Below are positions 8,047 to 16,270 of a stretch of 64,000 nt of DNA, in pieces (the stretch's first letter is position 1; every line of letters starts with the position of its first letter). A program made the translations under genes and the position numbers. The DNA is from Cytobacillus stercorigallinarum (lineage in GTDB: Bacteria > Bacillota > Bacilli > Bacillales > Cytobacillaceae), in contig NZ_JACSQT010000004.1 of the NCBI RefSeq assembly GCF_014836495.1, positions 124,001 to 188,000 on the forward strand, read 5' to 3'. Below the pieces are notes generated by a model that saw only the letters and a list, made by a program, of their open reading frames with translations, had not been told where the DNA came from and did not search any database.

Positions 8047-9066
8047 TTAGACGAATGTTTTTACTTTCGCTAACTCTGCCGCGACATCCACAATCATATC
8101 TTCTTGCCCTCCGACAACTTTTCGGTTACCTAGTTCAATTAAAATATCTCGTGCGTCTAAGTTGAATTTTTCTGCTGCACGCTGGGCATGTAAAGCAAAA
8201 CTAGAATAAACGCCTGCATATCCAAGCACTAAACTATTTTTAGTAATTTCTTGAGGAACAGGTAAGATAGGTGCCACAACGTCTTCAGCTAGATCCATCA
8301 TTTTATAAAAATCCACACCTGTTTCAATGCCCATTCGATCTAATACACCAACTAACACTTCTGTTTGCGTATTACCCGCACCGGCTCCAAGACAACGAAC
8401 ACTTCCATCGATTCTTGTTGCGCCTGCTTCAATGGCAGCTAACGTATTTGCCATTGCTAATGAGAGATTATTATGAGCGTGGAAACCAATTTCCACACCA
8501 ATATTTTCTTTCATTGCTTTGATTCTTGTTGTCACTTGATTCGGTAATAAAGCTCCAGCAGAATCCACGACATAAACAATATCAGCACCGTAACTTTCCA
8601 TTAGTTTTGCTTGTTCAACGATTTTCTCCGGTTCTGCCATATGAGACATCATTAAGAATCCAACCGTTTCCATCCCAAGCTCTTTAGCAGCATAAATATG
8701 TTGGGCAGACACATCTGCTTCTGTCACATGTGTAGCGATACGCGCCATCTTCGCCCCTAGTTGCTGCGCTTGTTTCAATTCTTTAACTGTTCCTATACCA
8801 GGAATTAATAAGACAGCCACCTTTGAAAAGTCAGTTACAGCCACAGCTGCTTCGATTAATTCAAACTCATTCGTTTTTGACCTTCCATATTGCAAAGATG
8901 ATCCTGCTAGACCGTCCCCATGAGCTACTTCAATATAAGGCACCTTAGCTTCATTCAAGCCTTTCGCAATCTTCTCCACTTGCTGAACAGTATATTGATG
9001 TGAAAGCGCATGACTCCCATCTCGCAATGCCACTTCCGTTAATAATACCTTTTGACGTTCGGTCAT
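8047..9066 (-). CDS. 4-hydroxy-2-oxovalerate aldolase
   Basis: A 339-residue class II (metal-dependent) aldolase of the DmpG/BphI/MhpE family. It splits 4-hydroxy-2-oxovalerate into pyruvate and acetaldehyde. The N-terminal active-site block is EVALRDGSHALSHQYT, and the metal-binding HAHNN sits near residue 198 after IGFHAHNNLSLAMAN. The C-terminal communication domain (about 280-335) that docks on the dehydrogenase is present. It is 16 bases downstream of the acetaldehyde dehydrogenase gene. The pair normally forms a complex that channels acetaldehyde. GGAGAGAG precedes ATG. It is the last enzyme gene of the operon. Confidence 0.95.
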   Translation of the reverse strand: MTERQKVLLTEVALRDGSHALSHQYTVQQVEKIAKGLNEAKVPYIEVAHGDGLAGSSLQYGRSKTNEFELIEAAVAVTDFSKVAVLLIPGIGTVKELKQAQQLGAKMARIATHVTEADVSAQHIYAAKELGMETVGFLMMSHMAEPEKIVEQAKLMESYGADIVYVVDSAGALLPNQVTTRIKAMKENIGVEIGFHAHNNLSLAMANTLAAIEAGATRIDGSVRCLGAGAGNTQTEVLVGVLDRMGIETGVDFYKMMDLAEDVVAPILPVPQEITKNSLVLGYAGVYSSFALHAQRAAEKFNLDARDILIELGNRKVVGGQEDMIVDVAAELAKVKTFV

Positions 9067-9082
9067 ATGAATCTCTCTCCTT

Positions 9083-9958
9083 TTACTGTGTAATTAAATT
9101 CCTTGCAAACTCTTCAGCTACCTTCACACCAGCCGCTGTCATAATATCTAGATTCCCTGAATATTTAGGTAAATAATCGCCTGCTCCTTCTACTTCTATA
9201 AAAATAGTTACTTGATTACCGTCGATAATTGGCTCCGTACGTAATCGATATCCCGGTACATAGCTTTGCACGGTTTTTTCCATGTCAGCAATAGATGCTT
9301 TAATCTCTTCTTCTTTCATCGTCCCCTCTTCCACTAACGTGTAGACGGTATCTCTCATGAGAATTGGTGGTTCAGCTGGGTTTAATATAATAATAGCTTT
9401 TCCTTTTTTCGCGCCACCCACTTCTTGAATCGCCCTTGAAGTTGTTTCAGTAAATTCGTCGATATTAGCCCTCGTACCAGGTCCGGCGCTTTTACTAGAG
9501 ATTGTCGCAACGATTTCAGCATAGGCAACTGGGCTTACTCGGTTCACCGCATGTACCATTGGAATCGTTGCCTGACCACCACATGTAATTAAATTGATAT
9601 TCTCAGCCTCTAAATGTTCCTTTAAATTAACTGGGGGAACAATCAACTTACCTACAGCTGCTGGTGTCATATCAATCACCTTCTTACCTGCCGCTTTTAA
9701 AGCTTTTGCATGATGAATATGCGCCTTTGCTGATGTCGCATCAAAAACAATATCTGCAAGTTCTGCTTGTTCTAAAAATCCATCAATCCCAGTATCAATG
9801 GCGACATACCCTAATTCCTTCGCACGTCTTAAGCCATCAGAATTTGCGTCAATGCCAATAACCGTTGTAAGTTCTAAAATGTCTGAACGACCTAATTTAA
9901 TCATTAAATCTGTACCAATATTACCTGATCCTAAAATCGCTACTTTTACTTTACTCAA
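9083..9958 (-). CDS. Acetaldehyde dehydrogenase (acylating)
   Basis: A 291-residue CoA-acylating dehydrogenase of the DmpF/BphJ/MhpF family that converts acetaldehyde, CoA and NAD to acetyl-CoA. The Rossmann motif GSGNIGTDL begins at residue 10 and catalytic cysteine 126 lies in [13 protein letters not shown]. The start is TTG, supported by AAGGAGGG 9 bases upstream, and overlaps the end of the iclR gene by 4 bases, so translation is probably coupled. Its partner aldolase follows directly. Confidence 0.95.
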   Translation of the reverse strand: MSKVKVAILGSGNIGTDLMIKLGRSDILELTTVIGIDANSDGLRRAKELGYVAIDTGIDGFLEQAELADIVFDATSAKAHIHHAKALKAAGKKVIDMTPAAVGKLIVPPVNLKEHLEAENINLITCGGQATIPMVHAVNRVSPVAYAEIVATISSKSAGPGTRANIDEFTETTSRAIQEVGGAKKGKAIIILNPAEPPILMRDTVYTLVEEGTMKEEEIKASIADMEKTVQSYVPGYRLRTEPIIDGNQVTIFIEVEGAGDYLPKYSGNLDIMTAAGVKVAEEFARNLITQ

Positions 9959-10734
9959 ACCTCAGTTCCCTCCTTAATTTCCTTCTGATATCCAAGTGCA
10001 GTTGAAATATCATTGGCTGCCTTTTTAATCCCAGAAATAACCTCTTGTTGATGTGTCTCATTTAATCGCACGGTTGGTACCGCGCAACTAATGGAACCAA
10101 CTACTCTTCCTTGATAATTAAAGATCGGGCTTGCAGTACATTTAAGACCGATCTCAATCTCCTCGTTATCAACAGCAAATCCCTGCTCTTTCACTACAGC
10201 TAATTCCTTTACTAATGCTTGTTTAGTGAGAATGGTTTTCTCAGTGAACGGCTCTAATGGAAGGGTTTCGATGATTTCCTCTTGTTCTTTTTTAGGTAAA
10301 AAAGCCAATATCGCTTTCCCTACTCCCGTACAGTGAAAGGGTGCCTTCCTACCAACCTGCGAATAGATTCGCAAAGAATGAGTACCTTCCTTCTTTTCAA
10401 TGTAAATCGCTTCACCTTGCTCAAAAGATACTAAATGCACCGTTTCTTTTAGAGTAGTAACGAGCCTGTTGATGATTGGTCTCGAAACTTCAGCAAAATC
10501 TAATTGGTTTTCAACGATATGTCCTAGTTGAAAAAGCTTCATACCTAAACGGTACTTACCACTCTCCTGATTTTGATAAAGATAACCTTTCGAAGCCAAT
10601 GTTTTTATTAAACCATGGACCGTGCTTTTAGAAAGTTCCATGGCTTCCGCTATTTCTTTTACACTTAGCTCTTTTTGTCCACTAAGAAATAATTCTAAAA
10701 TATCTGTTGCCCGCAAAACTGATTGTATCGTCAT
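9955..10734 (-). CDS. IclR-family transcriptional regulator
   Basis: A 259-residue regulator. The winged helix-turn-helix is at about 5-60 ([21 protein letters not shown]) and the IclR effector domain at 75-245, with [11 protein letters not shown] and the small-ligand cysteine region near [10 protein letters not shown]. Such proteins commonly control aromatic and acid catabolism. The gene sits inside the meta-cleavage cluster, overlapping the acetaldehyde dehydrogenase gene by 4 bases, and a palindrome lies just upstream. GGAGG is 4 bases before ATG. It probably senses a pathway substrate or intermediate; repressor or activator role cannot be told. Confidence 0.92.
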   Translation of the reverse strand: MTIQSVLRATDILELFLSGQKELSVKEIAEAMELSKSTVHGLIKTLASKGYLYQNQESGKYRLGMKLFQLGHIVENQLDFAEVSRPIINRLVTTLKETVHLVSFEQGEAIYIEKKEGTHSLRIYSQVGRKAPFHCTGVGKAILAFLPKKEQEEIIETLPLEPFTEKTILTKQALVKELAVVKEQGFAVDNEEIEIGLKCTASPIFNYQGRVVGSISCAVPTVRLNETHQQEVISGIKKAANDISTALGYQKEIKEGTEV

Positions 10735-10747
10735 ACATCCTCCGTAG

Positions 10748-10762
10748 TTCGATAATATCGAA
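10748..10762. promoter_or_regulatory. Palindrome upstream of the iclR gene, candidate operator
   Basis: TTCGAT-AAT-ATCGAA begins 14 bases upstream of the iclR start codon, and a related ATTCG half-site follows a few bases away. Position and symmetry suit an IclR operator for autoregulation; this is inference. Confidence 0.45.
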
Positions 10763-10880
10763 TGACATTCGTTAATATCATATTAAAATTGTAGGATGTT
10801 TTCCTTTTGTTTGTCAATATAAATTATTCTGATTTTTTATTTTTTTAAAAATCGGGTTGTAACCGCATTCATTTTCTTCA

Positions 10881-12170
10881 TTAAGCTACATTCGATTGGA
10901 TATTCTCATCCTTATTCGGTCGGACAAATAACCAGACAAGTCCACCGCAAACAAGCAGGATTATACCGCATAATTGAAAGGCCATATGAAAGCCCGCTGC
11001 TTGCGTGGCAGATCTTTCAATAAGGAGACCCGTAATATAAGGACCAACAATTCCTCCTAAAGAGGTAAACGCCATAAACCACCCTTGTACTTTACCTATA
11101 TGCTCTTTTGAGACCATACTCGATAGAATAGTCGGACCAAGCACAAGTGTAATACAACCGAAAGTAAGTCCTAAAGAGAGAAAGGCAATAACCAACATAT
11201 TCGCATTTAATAATGTACCAATAAAGTAACTAACTGCTCCCGCTAACATGACCGGACCTAGTACAAACACCCGGCCCTTCACAATACTTTTCGTTTTCTT
11301 AAATAATCGGTCTGAGACAGTAGAGAAAATGATTTGAGAAAGTGTAATCATGATCCATGGGAGTGCTGCTACTATGGATAAGGTTTCCGCACTCAATTGA
11401 CGAACATTTTCCAAGTAATTAGGAAGCCAATTTAACCCTATAGTAAAAGACCAATACGTCGCAAAACCACAGATGGCTATAAGAATAAAGTTTTTTGACC
11501 TTAGCACGGGCCCAAATTTACTTACTGCTGTTTGTTGGTCTTGTTGTCGATTAGCTTTGAATTTTGCTATTGCTTCTTTGCGATCATTTTCTGCAATCAT
11601 TAGCCAAAATACAACCCAAATCAAACCGACAATACAAGTCGCTAGAAATGCCGAACGCCAACCAAATTGGGTGATTAATGAAATAAGGATAGGTGCCGAC
11701 ATAGCCACGCCTAAAGGACCACCTACAGATACGAGTGTTAAACCTATTCCAAGCTTTTCCTTTGGTAGATATTTTGTTGCAGCAGTCATTGCAAGTGAAT
11801 AAGACGGTCCCTCTCCTGCGCCTAATATAATGCGCGTTATCAGTAAAAAGGTAAAGCTTGACACAAATAGGGTAGAAAACTGCACGGTCGCCCAAACAAT
11901 TGCCATACAAGCAATAACAATTTTCGCACCGAATCTGTCAGCTAAAGTACCACCGATAATAGCAAAAATAGAATATAAAAAGAAAAAAGCACTGCCAATA
12001 ATACCCCACTGTTCAGCATTTAATCCTAATTCTTCCATCAGGGGAACAGATGCAAATCCAATAATCGCTTTATCTGCATTGCTAATAACTGTCAGTAAAA
12101 ATAATAAGATAATAATTAGAAAAGCCTGACGCGAGATTTTACCTTCTTTCGCACGAGGATTTTTTGCCAT
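10881..12170 (-). CDS. MFS transporter, aromatic acid or anion:cation symporter type
   Basis: A 429-residue, 12-segment major facilitator of the ACS type (phthalate, hexuronate and aromatic acid permeases). The loop 2-3 motif GTLADRFGAK and RIILGAGEGPSYSLAMT, the family GxGEGP block, are clear. GAGG lies upstream of ATG. It lies within the meta-cleavage cluster between the hydratase and iclR genes, so uptake of the aromatic acid substrate is the simplest role. The exact substrate is not predictable. Confidence 0.87.
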   Translation of the reverse strand: MAKNPRAKEGKISRQAFLIIILLFLLTVISNADKAIIGFASVPLMEELGLNAEQWGIIGSAFFFLYSIFAIIGGTLADRFGAKIVIACMAIVWATVQFSTLFVSSFTFLLITRIILGAGEGPSYSLAMTAATKYLPKEKLGIGLTLVSVGGPLGVAMSAPILISLITQFGWRSAFLATCIVGLIWVVFWLMIAENDRKEAIAKFKANRQQDQQTAVSKFGPVLRSKNFILIAICGFATYWSFTIGLNWLPNYLENVRQLSAETLSIVAALPWIMITLSQIIFSTVSDRLFKKTKSIVKGRVFVLGPVMLAGAVSYFIGTLLNANMLVIAFLSLGLTFGCITLVLGPTILSSMVSKEHIGKVQGWFMAFTSLGGIVGPYITGLLIERSATQAAGFHMAFQLCGIILLVCGGLVWLFVRPNKDENIQSNVA

Positions 12171-12234
12171 TTATATGACCTCACTCTCAAAATTTTTAAG
12201 AAAAGTATGCGAAGATCAACGCTCCGCTAGGCTT

Positions 12235-13026
12235 TTAAAAACCCACTTCTACACTCTCAAGTCCACTAAATGCTGCTTTAAATGTATCGCCTTTCTCAAC
12301 AGGGATTGCTGCAGATAATGCACCTGATAATATGACTTCTCCTGCCTTCAAGTGAACTCCATAGTCAGAAAGCTTATTAGCTAACCAAGCAACACAAATT
12401 ATCGGATTGCCTAATACATCTACACCATAGCCTTTATTAATCAATTTATTATTTTTATATAATTTCATTTCCAATTCTTTTAGCTTCTCACGATCAACAG
12501 TATATCGTCCTTCACCTAAGACAAATTGGGCACTTGAGGCATTGTCAGCAATAGTATCTTCAAGTTTAATCCGCCAATTTTCGATTCGACTGTCCACAAT
12601 TTCTAAAGCAGGGATAATATAAGCAGTGGCTGCTACAACATCGTCCTCTGTTACGTTCGGTCCCCGAAGATCATGCTTCAATACAAACGCAATTTCTCCC
12701 TCAATTTTCGGCTCAAATAATTGATCCATAGGAATAGCCGATTTTTGCATTGTGACATCCATGCTACTTAATAAATGGCCATAATCTGGCTGATCAACCC
12801 CTAATGCCTTTTGCATAGCTAGTGAGGTTAAACCGATTTTCTTTCCAACAACCTTTTCTCCTTGTGCCAACTTCACATCAATATTTTCCATCTGAATTTG
12901 ATAAGCCTCATCAACTGATAGATGCGAGATTTTATCTGTTAATGGTTGGAGGGATTTCTTTGTTTTCTCCGCTTCTAAAAGCGCTTGAGCAGCTTCTTTT
13001 AGTTGATCATTTAACTGTAGTTTCAT
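12235..13026 (-). CDS. 2-hydroxypenta-2,4-dienoate (2-oxopent-4-enoate) hydratase
   Basis: A 263-residue member of the fumarylacetoacetase-like hydratase/decarboxylase family (MhpD/DmpE/BphH). It hydrates 2-hydroxypentadienoate to 4-hydroxy-2-oxovalerate, the substrate of the aldolase. Visible blocks are GKKIGLTS near residue 60, KIEGEIAFVL, PALEIVDSRI and the C-terminal GDTFKAAFSGL. The related 4-oxalocrotonate decarboxylase (DmpH) looks similar, but no dehydrogenase or tautomerase of that branch is present, so hydratase is favoured. GAAGGAGG before the ATG at 13026 outranks an in-frame start 12 codons earlier. Confidence 0.88.
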   Translation of the reverse strand: MKLQLNDQLKEAAQALLEAEKTKKSLQPLTDKISHLSVDEAYQIQMENIDVKLAQGEKVVGKKIGLTSLAMQKALGVDQPDYGHLLSSMDVTMQKSAIPMDQLFEPKIEGEIAFVLKHDLRGPNVTEDDVVAATAYIIPALEIVDSRIENWRIKLEDTIADNASSAQFVLGEGRYTVDREKLKELEMKLYKNNKLINKGYGVDVLGNPIICVAWLANKLSDYGVHLKAGEVILSGALSAAIPVEKGDTFKAAFSGLESVEVGF

Positions 13027-13053
13027 AATTGAACCTCCTTCTATATGGAAAGA

Positions 13054-13079
13054 CCCCGCCACTTTGTTAAGTGACGGGT
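13054..13079 (-). terminator. Hairpin inside the meta-cleavage operon
   Basis: An imperfect stem, ACCCGTCACTT against AGTGGCGGGGT, lies between the hydrolase stop and the hydratase start. Only CTTTCC follows, so it is a weak terminator or an RNA-stability hairpin that could lower expression of the downstream genes. Confidence 0.5.
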
Positions 13080-13089
13080 GTTTAAATAT

Positions 13090-13947
13090 TTATTTAGATA
13101 CCACTTGTTTTTTTAAAAAATCAATAGTCACCTGATTGAATTCTTCTGGTTTTTCCCATTGTGGCCAGTGACCCGCATCATTGATTACTGTCAGTTCACT
13201 CCCTGGAATCATGTCTTTAATCGGTTGTGCTTCTTCCACTGTTGAAGTTGGATCATGGTCAGTCCAAGCGAGTAATGTTGGTACATTGATTTTGCCGCAC
13301 CATGATGGATCCCAACTAAATTGCTTTCTAGCTTCGATATTTTGCAAATGGACAATATGATGGACAGCTTCCTGATAAGCAGGTTGCGTATAAATATTGT
13401 AACGAGATTCTATTAACTCATCTGTTACTTGTGATTTATCATACATTAACCATTCTAATCTCGTTTTCACATTTTCATAGTTTGCTTCAAGTACCGCTTT
13501 TAATGTTGAAGCTTTTAGCCCAGCCATCACTTCAGGTTTGTTATTTACATTACCAGGCGTATTGAGCACCATGGATTCCACATATTCCGGATGGTGAGCA
13601 GCAAACCAAGCAGCCACCCATCCACCAAGAGACTCTCCAGATAAATATACTTTCTCTAAACCAAGTGCTTTGATTACAGCTAATAAATGGTCACTGTAAC
13701 TATCAATACCGTACGGATAGTCTGGCTTTTCTGTATATCCATGACCTAACATATCGATACAGATCACGCGGAAGTGCTCAGCCAATCCTTTGATGTTTCT
13801 TGCGTAAGCCTCGATATGACCCCCTGTACCGTGTAAAAGCAAAAGAGGCTCTCCGGTTCCCGATTCTAGTACTCTCGTTTTCACACCATCTGCATCGACA
13901 AAATGAAGTTTAAATTCGATATCTGCTAAATCGTTCCAAATAGACAT
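13090..13947 (-). CDS. Meta-cleavage product C-C hydrolase (alpha/beta hydrolase)
   Basis: A 285-residue serine hydrolase similar to BphD, MhpC, XylF and HsaD. It breaks the ring-cleavage product into 2-hydroxypentadienoate and a carboxylic acid. The oxyanion region is LLHGTGGHIEAYARN, nucleophile S106 is in SGESLGGW, the acid is in WTDHDPT and the histidine in DAGHWPQWEKPEEF. This sets the pathway on the hydrolytic branch, expected for substrates that yield ketone-type or formyl-releasing products. It lies 20 bases downstream of the dioxygenase gene. GGAGAGG precedes ATG. Confidence 0.93.
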   Translation of the reverse strand: MSIWNDLADIEFKLHFVDADGVKTRVLESGTGEPLLLLHGTGGHIEAYARNIKGLAEHFRVICIDMLGHGYTEKPDYPYGIDSYSDHLLAVIKALGLEKVYLSGESLGGWVAAWFAAHHPEYVESMVLNTPGNVNNKPEVMAGLKASTLKAVLEANYENVKTRLEWLMYDKSQVTDELIESRYNIYTQPAYQEAVHHIVHLQNIEARKQFSWDPSWCGKINVPTLLAWTDHDPTSTVEEAQPIKDMIPGSELTVINDAGHWPQWEKPEEFNQVTIDFLKKQVVSK

Positions 13948-13967
13948 TTAATCCTCTCCTATTCTCT

Positions 13968-14924
13968 TTATTTTGTAACTTTCTCTTTCATCCACTCATC
14001 ATTGACTGGTGTTGTTTCAAAGAACGAATCCGGTACTGATGGTCCCCACCATAGACGTCCCTTTGTATCATATTCTTCCTTCGTCCAACCAATTGGTGGT
14101 AAATCTGTATCACGTTTATAATCACCAGAATAAATTTCAATACGATGACCGTCTGGGTCTCTTACATATAAGAAGAAAGCATTTGTTACCCCATGACGAC
14201 CTGGTCCATAATCGATATTTGCACGGTAGCCAGCATCTGCAAGTAAGTCAGCCGTTTTCACAACGGAAGAAATACCATCTACAATATAAGCAATATGATG
14301 AAGAGATGTTTCTTTATGTTGCACAAGGGCCACGTCATGAGTCGATGTTTTCGCTCTTGTCCATGCAGCGAATTTCCCCTCATCTCCTTGAACATATTCT
14401 GAAATGCTGAAGCCAATTGCTTGCCAGTATTCTAACGCTTTATCTACATTTGTTACACGCAGATTCATATGATCGATTGCTACTGGTGGTATACCACGAT
14501 GTAAATGGGAGTATCTCATTGGCAAAGCATCGACACCACCACTTTTATTCCCTACATTTATCTCTTCCATTGCATGATAGAATTCAACGGGATGACCATT
14601 TGGCTCAGCAACTTTAAGAACCGGTCCTTTTCCTGGGTGGATACTATTCTCGACATATTGCGTAGCAATTCCCATTTCTTGATGTTGCTTCTCTAACTCT
14701 CTTAAATACTCAGGACTAGATACACGAAGACTAAAGCTACCAAGAGCTGCTTTTGGCTTTTGCGTTAAAATTAAAGAATAGCGATCAAATTCATCAATAG
14801 CACGTAGATATAGACTGGACTCTGTTCTTTCTACTTCAATAAACCCTAGTACATCTACATAAAAATCTTTTGACTTATTTAAATCTGTTACAAACAGTTC
14901 GATTTGCCCTAAACGAAGAATCAT
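13968..14924 (-). CDS. Extradiol ring-cleavage dioxygenase (catechol 2,3-dioxygenase type I)
   Basis: A 318-residue two-domain VOC-fold dioxygenase, closest in pattern to the iron- or manganese-dependent homoprotocatechuate 2,3-dioxygenases. Metal ligands are H152 (IDHMNLRV), H210 (SLHHIAYIV) and E263 (HRIEIYSGDY); H196 matches the second-sphere acid-base histidine. The C-terminal lid ends in LWWGPSVPDSFF. It opens the ring of a catechol made by the upstream hydroxylase pair. AGGAGAG lies before ATG. Whether it prefers catechol, methylcatechol or a side-chain catechol is unknown. Confidence 0.94.
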   Translation of the reverse strand: MILRLGQIELFVTDLNKSKDFYVDVLGFIEVERTESSLYLRAIDEFDRYSLILTQKPKAALGSFSLRVSSPEYLRELEKQHQEMGIATQYVENSIHPGKGPVLKVAEPNGHPVEFYHAMEEINVGNKSGGVDALPMRYSHLHRGIPPVAIDHMNLRVTNVDKALEYWQAIGFSISEYVQGDEGKFAAWTRAKTSTHDVALVQHKETSLHHIAYIVDGISSVVKTADLLADAGYRANIDYGPGRHGVTNAFFLYVRDPDGHRIEIYSGDYKRDTDLPPIGWTKEEYDTKGRLWWGPSVPDSFFETTPVNDEWMKEKVTK

Positions 14925-14958
14925 TACTCTTCACTCTCCTATTGATCAATATATGGAT

Positions 14959-15753
14959 TTAACTGATTTGCTCTTTTGCTTCTATTTTTTTCAACCAATG
15001 AATGCTTAATTCTTTTGGTAAGGTCTTACCCGATTGCCATTCTACTTCTTCTTTACTGAGGACTTTGACTGTATGCATACCCTTATCCCCTTGACAATTC
15101 ACTTCATATTCACCAAGTGCAGGTAAAGTATAATAAGGTTTAACCCAGTACGTGCTCCCCTTCCTTTGCAACTCCACTTGATACGGTCTACCAAGAAGTG
15201 CACTTGCTAAATCTACTTCCCCCTGCTGTAAACAGCTGCGGATATAAGAGGAACTAATTTTCAACCCATTTCTGCTCAATTTTGAAACGGATGTTGTCGT
15301 TATTAAATTTCCTGAATCAGCAGCTAATCTGTCCATATGACCGACTCCCTTATTACCATAATGAAAGTCGAAGCCAGCGACTGCATGTTTCACGCCGAGT
15401 GTGAGTAAATACTGCTTAACAAATGCTTCTGGTGTGAGGCTAGCAAATGCCTGATTAAAAGGAACGACATAGAAAAGGTCAACACCAAGAGAACTCATGC
15501 TCTTTTTCTTCTCCTCTAATGGCATTAAATAAGGAAAGTCAGATTGCTTCATTAACACCGTTTTCGGATGAGGAAAGAAACTCATGATGGCTAGTGGCAG
15601 ATTGCGCTTATTTGCCTCTACCTTTGCTTGGCGAATGACTTCTTGATGACCAATATGAAGGCCATCAAAAAATCCGAGCGCCATCACACAAGGTTCTGCG
15701 TTTTTAGCTAATACGCCTTGGCGTTCTTCCTCATTTAAAACGATGGTTTTCAT
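14959..15753 (-). CDS. RibF-like FAD synthetase (FMN adenylyltransferase) in a catabolic operon
   Basis: A 264-residue protein with the RibF N-terminal adenylyltransferase domain: GFFDGLHIGH at 27-36, FFPHPK near 60, GFDFHYGNKGVG and the SSSYIRSCL segment. After residue 190 only about 75 residues remain, without the GxPTAN flavokinase motif, so riboflavin kinase activity is probably lost. It lies between the dioxygenase and flavin reductase genes, suggesting it makes FAD for the flavin-dependent hydroxylase. A housekeeping bifunctional RibF is expected elsewhere. AAAGGAGGG before ATG is strong. Confidence 0.87.
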   Translation of the reverse strand: MKTIVLNEEERQGVLAKNAEPCVMALGFFDGLHIGHQEVIRQAKVEANKRNLPLAIMSFFPHPKTVLMKQSDFPYLMPLEEKKKSMSSLGVDLFYVVPFNQAFASLTPEAFVKQYLLTLGVKHAVAGFDFHYGNKGVGHMDRLAADSGNLITTTSVSKLSRNGLKISSSYIRSCLQQGEVDLASALLGRPYQVELQRKGSTYWVKPYYTLPALGEYEVNCQGDKGMHTVKVLSKEEVEWQSGKTLPKELSIHWLKKIEAKEQIS

Positions 15754-15773
15754 CTGACTTCCCTCCTTTATTG

Positions 15774-16253
15774 TTAAGAAATGGGTTCTTCTACTGCTAT
15801 CATTGAACGGTATTTCCCGTTAAAGAATAATAATGGATCTTTTTCTTCTAAATACACATCCTTCACGCGACCAATAAATAACGTATGGTCACCTTCTACG
15901 TGTATGGCTGATACTTCACAAGCTATCTGTGCCACTGCCCCGTCAATCACCGGCATGTCATTTAATCGTGCGAATGACACTTCCTTCGTTTCTTTTAACT
16001 GACCAGCAAAATTCATAGACAGTTCTTTTTGATCATCAGCCAATATATTAACGGTGAATATCCCACTATCCTTAATTTTCGAAAGGATATTCGCTCGTTC
16101 CCCAATAGAGATAACGATTAATTTAGGATCAAGTGATACCGACATAAAAGCATTGGCCGTCATCCCATGAACTTTCCCATTTGTTTCAGTTGCAATCACC
16201 GTTACGCCGGTGGCAAACTTACTCATCGCATTTCTAAATAAACGATCATCCAT
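15774..16253 (-). CDS. Flavin reductase component (HpaC/HsaB-like)
   Basis: A 159-residue FMN-binding split-barrel NAD(P)H:flavin oxidoreductase that supplies reduced flavin to a partner monooxygenase. Typical residues are FATGVTVIAT, HGMTANAFMSVSLDPKLIVISI, FTVNIL and the C-terminal PLLFFNGKYR. An ATG 6 codons earlier (16271) overlaps the hydroxylase stop as TAATG and could allow coupled starts, but GGGAGAGG before 16253 is the better site. It is directly downstream of the hydroxylase gene, the usual two-component arrangement. Confidence 0.92.
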   Translation of the reverse strand: MDDRLFRNAMSKFATGVTVIATETNGKVHGMTANAFMSVSLDPKLIVISIGERANILSKIKDSGIFTVNILADDQKELSMNFAGQLKETKEVSFARLNDMPVIDGAVAQIACEVSAIHVEGDHTLFIGRVKDVYLEEKDPLLFFNGKYRSMIAVEEPIS

Positions 16254-16270
16254 CTTTACCTCTCCCTTCA

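Noticed and set aside
11584-12129. Frames opposite or overlapping the MFS importer
   Set aside because: No ribosome sites, and low-complexity shadow composition.
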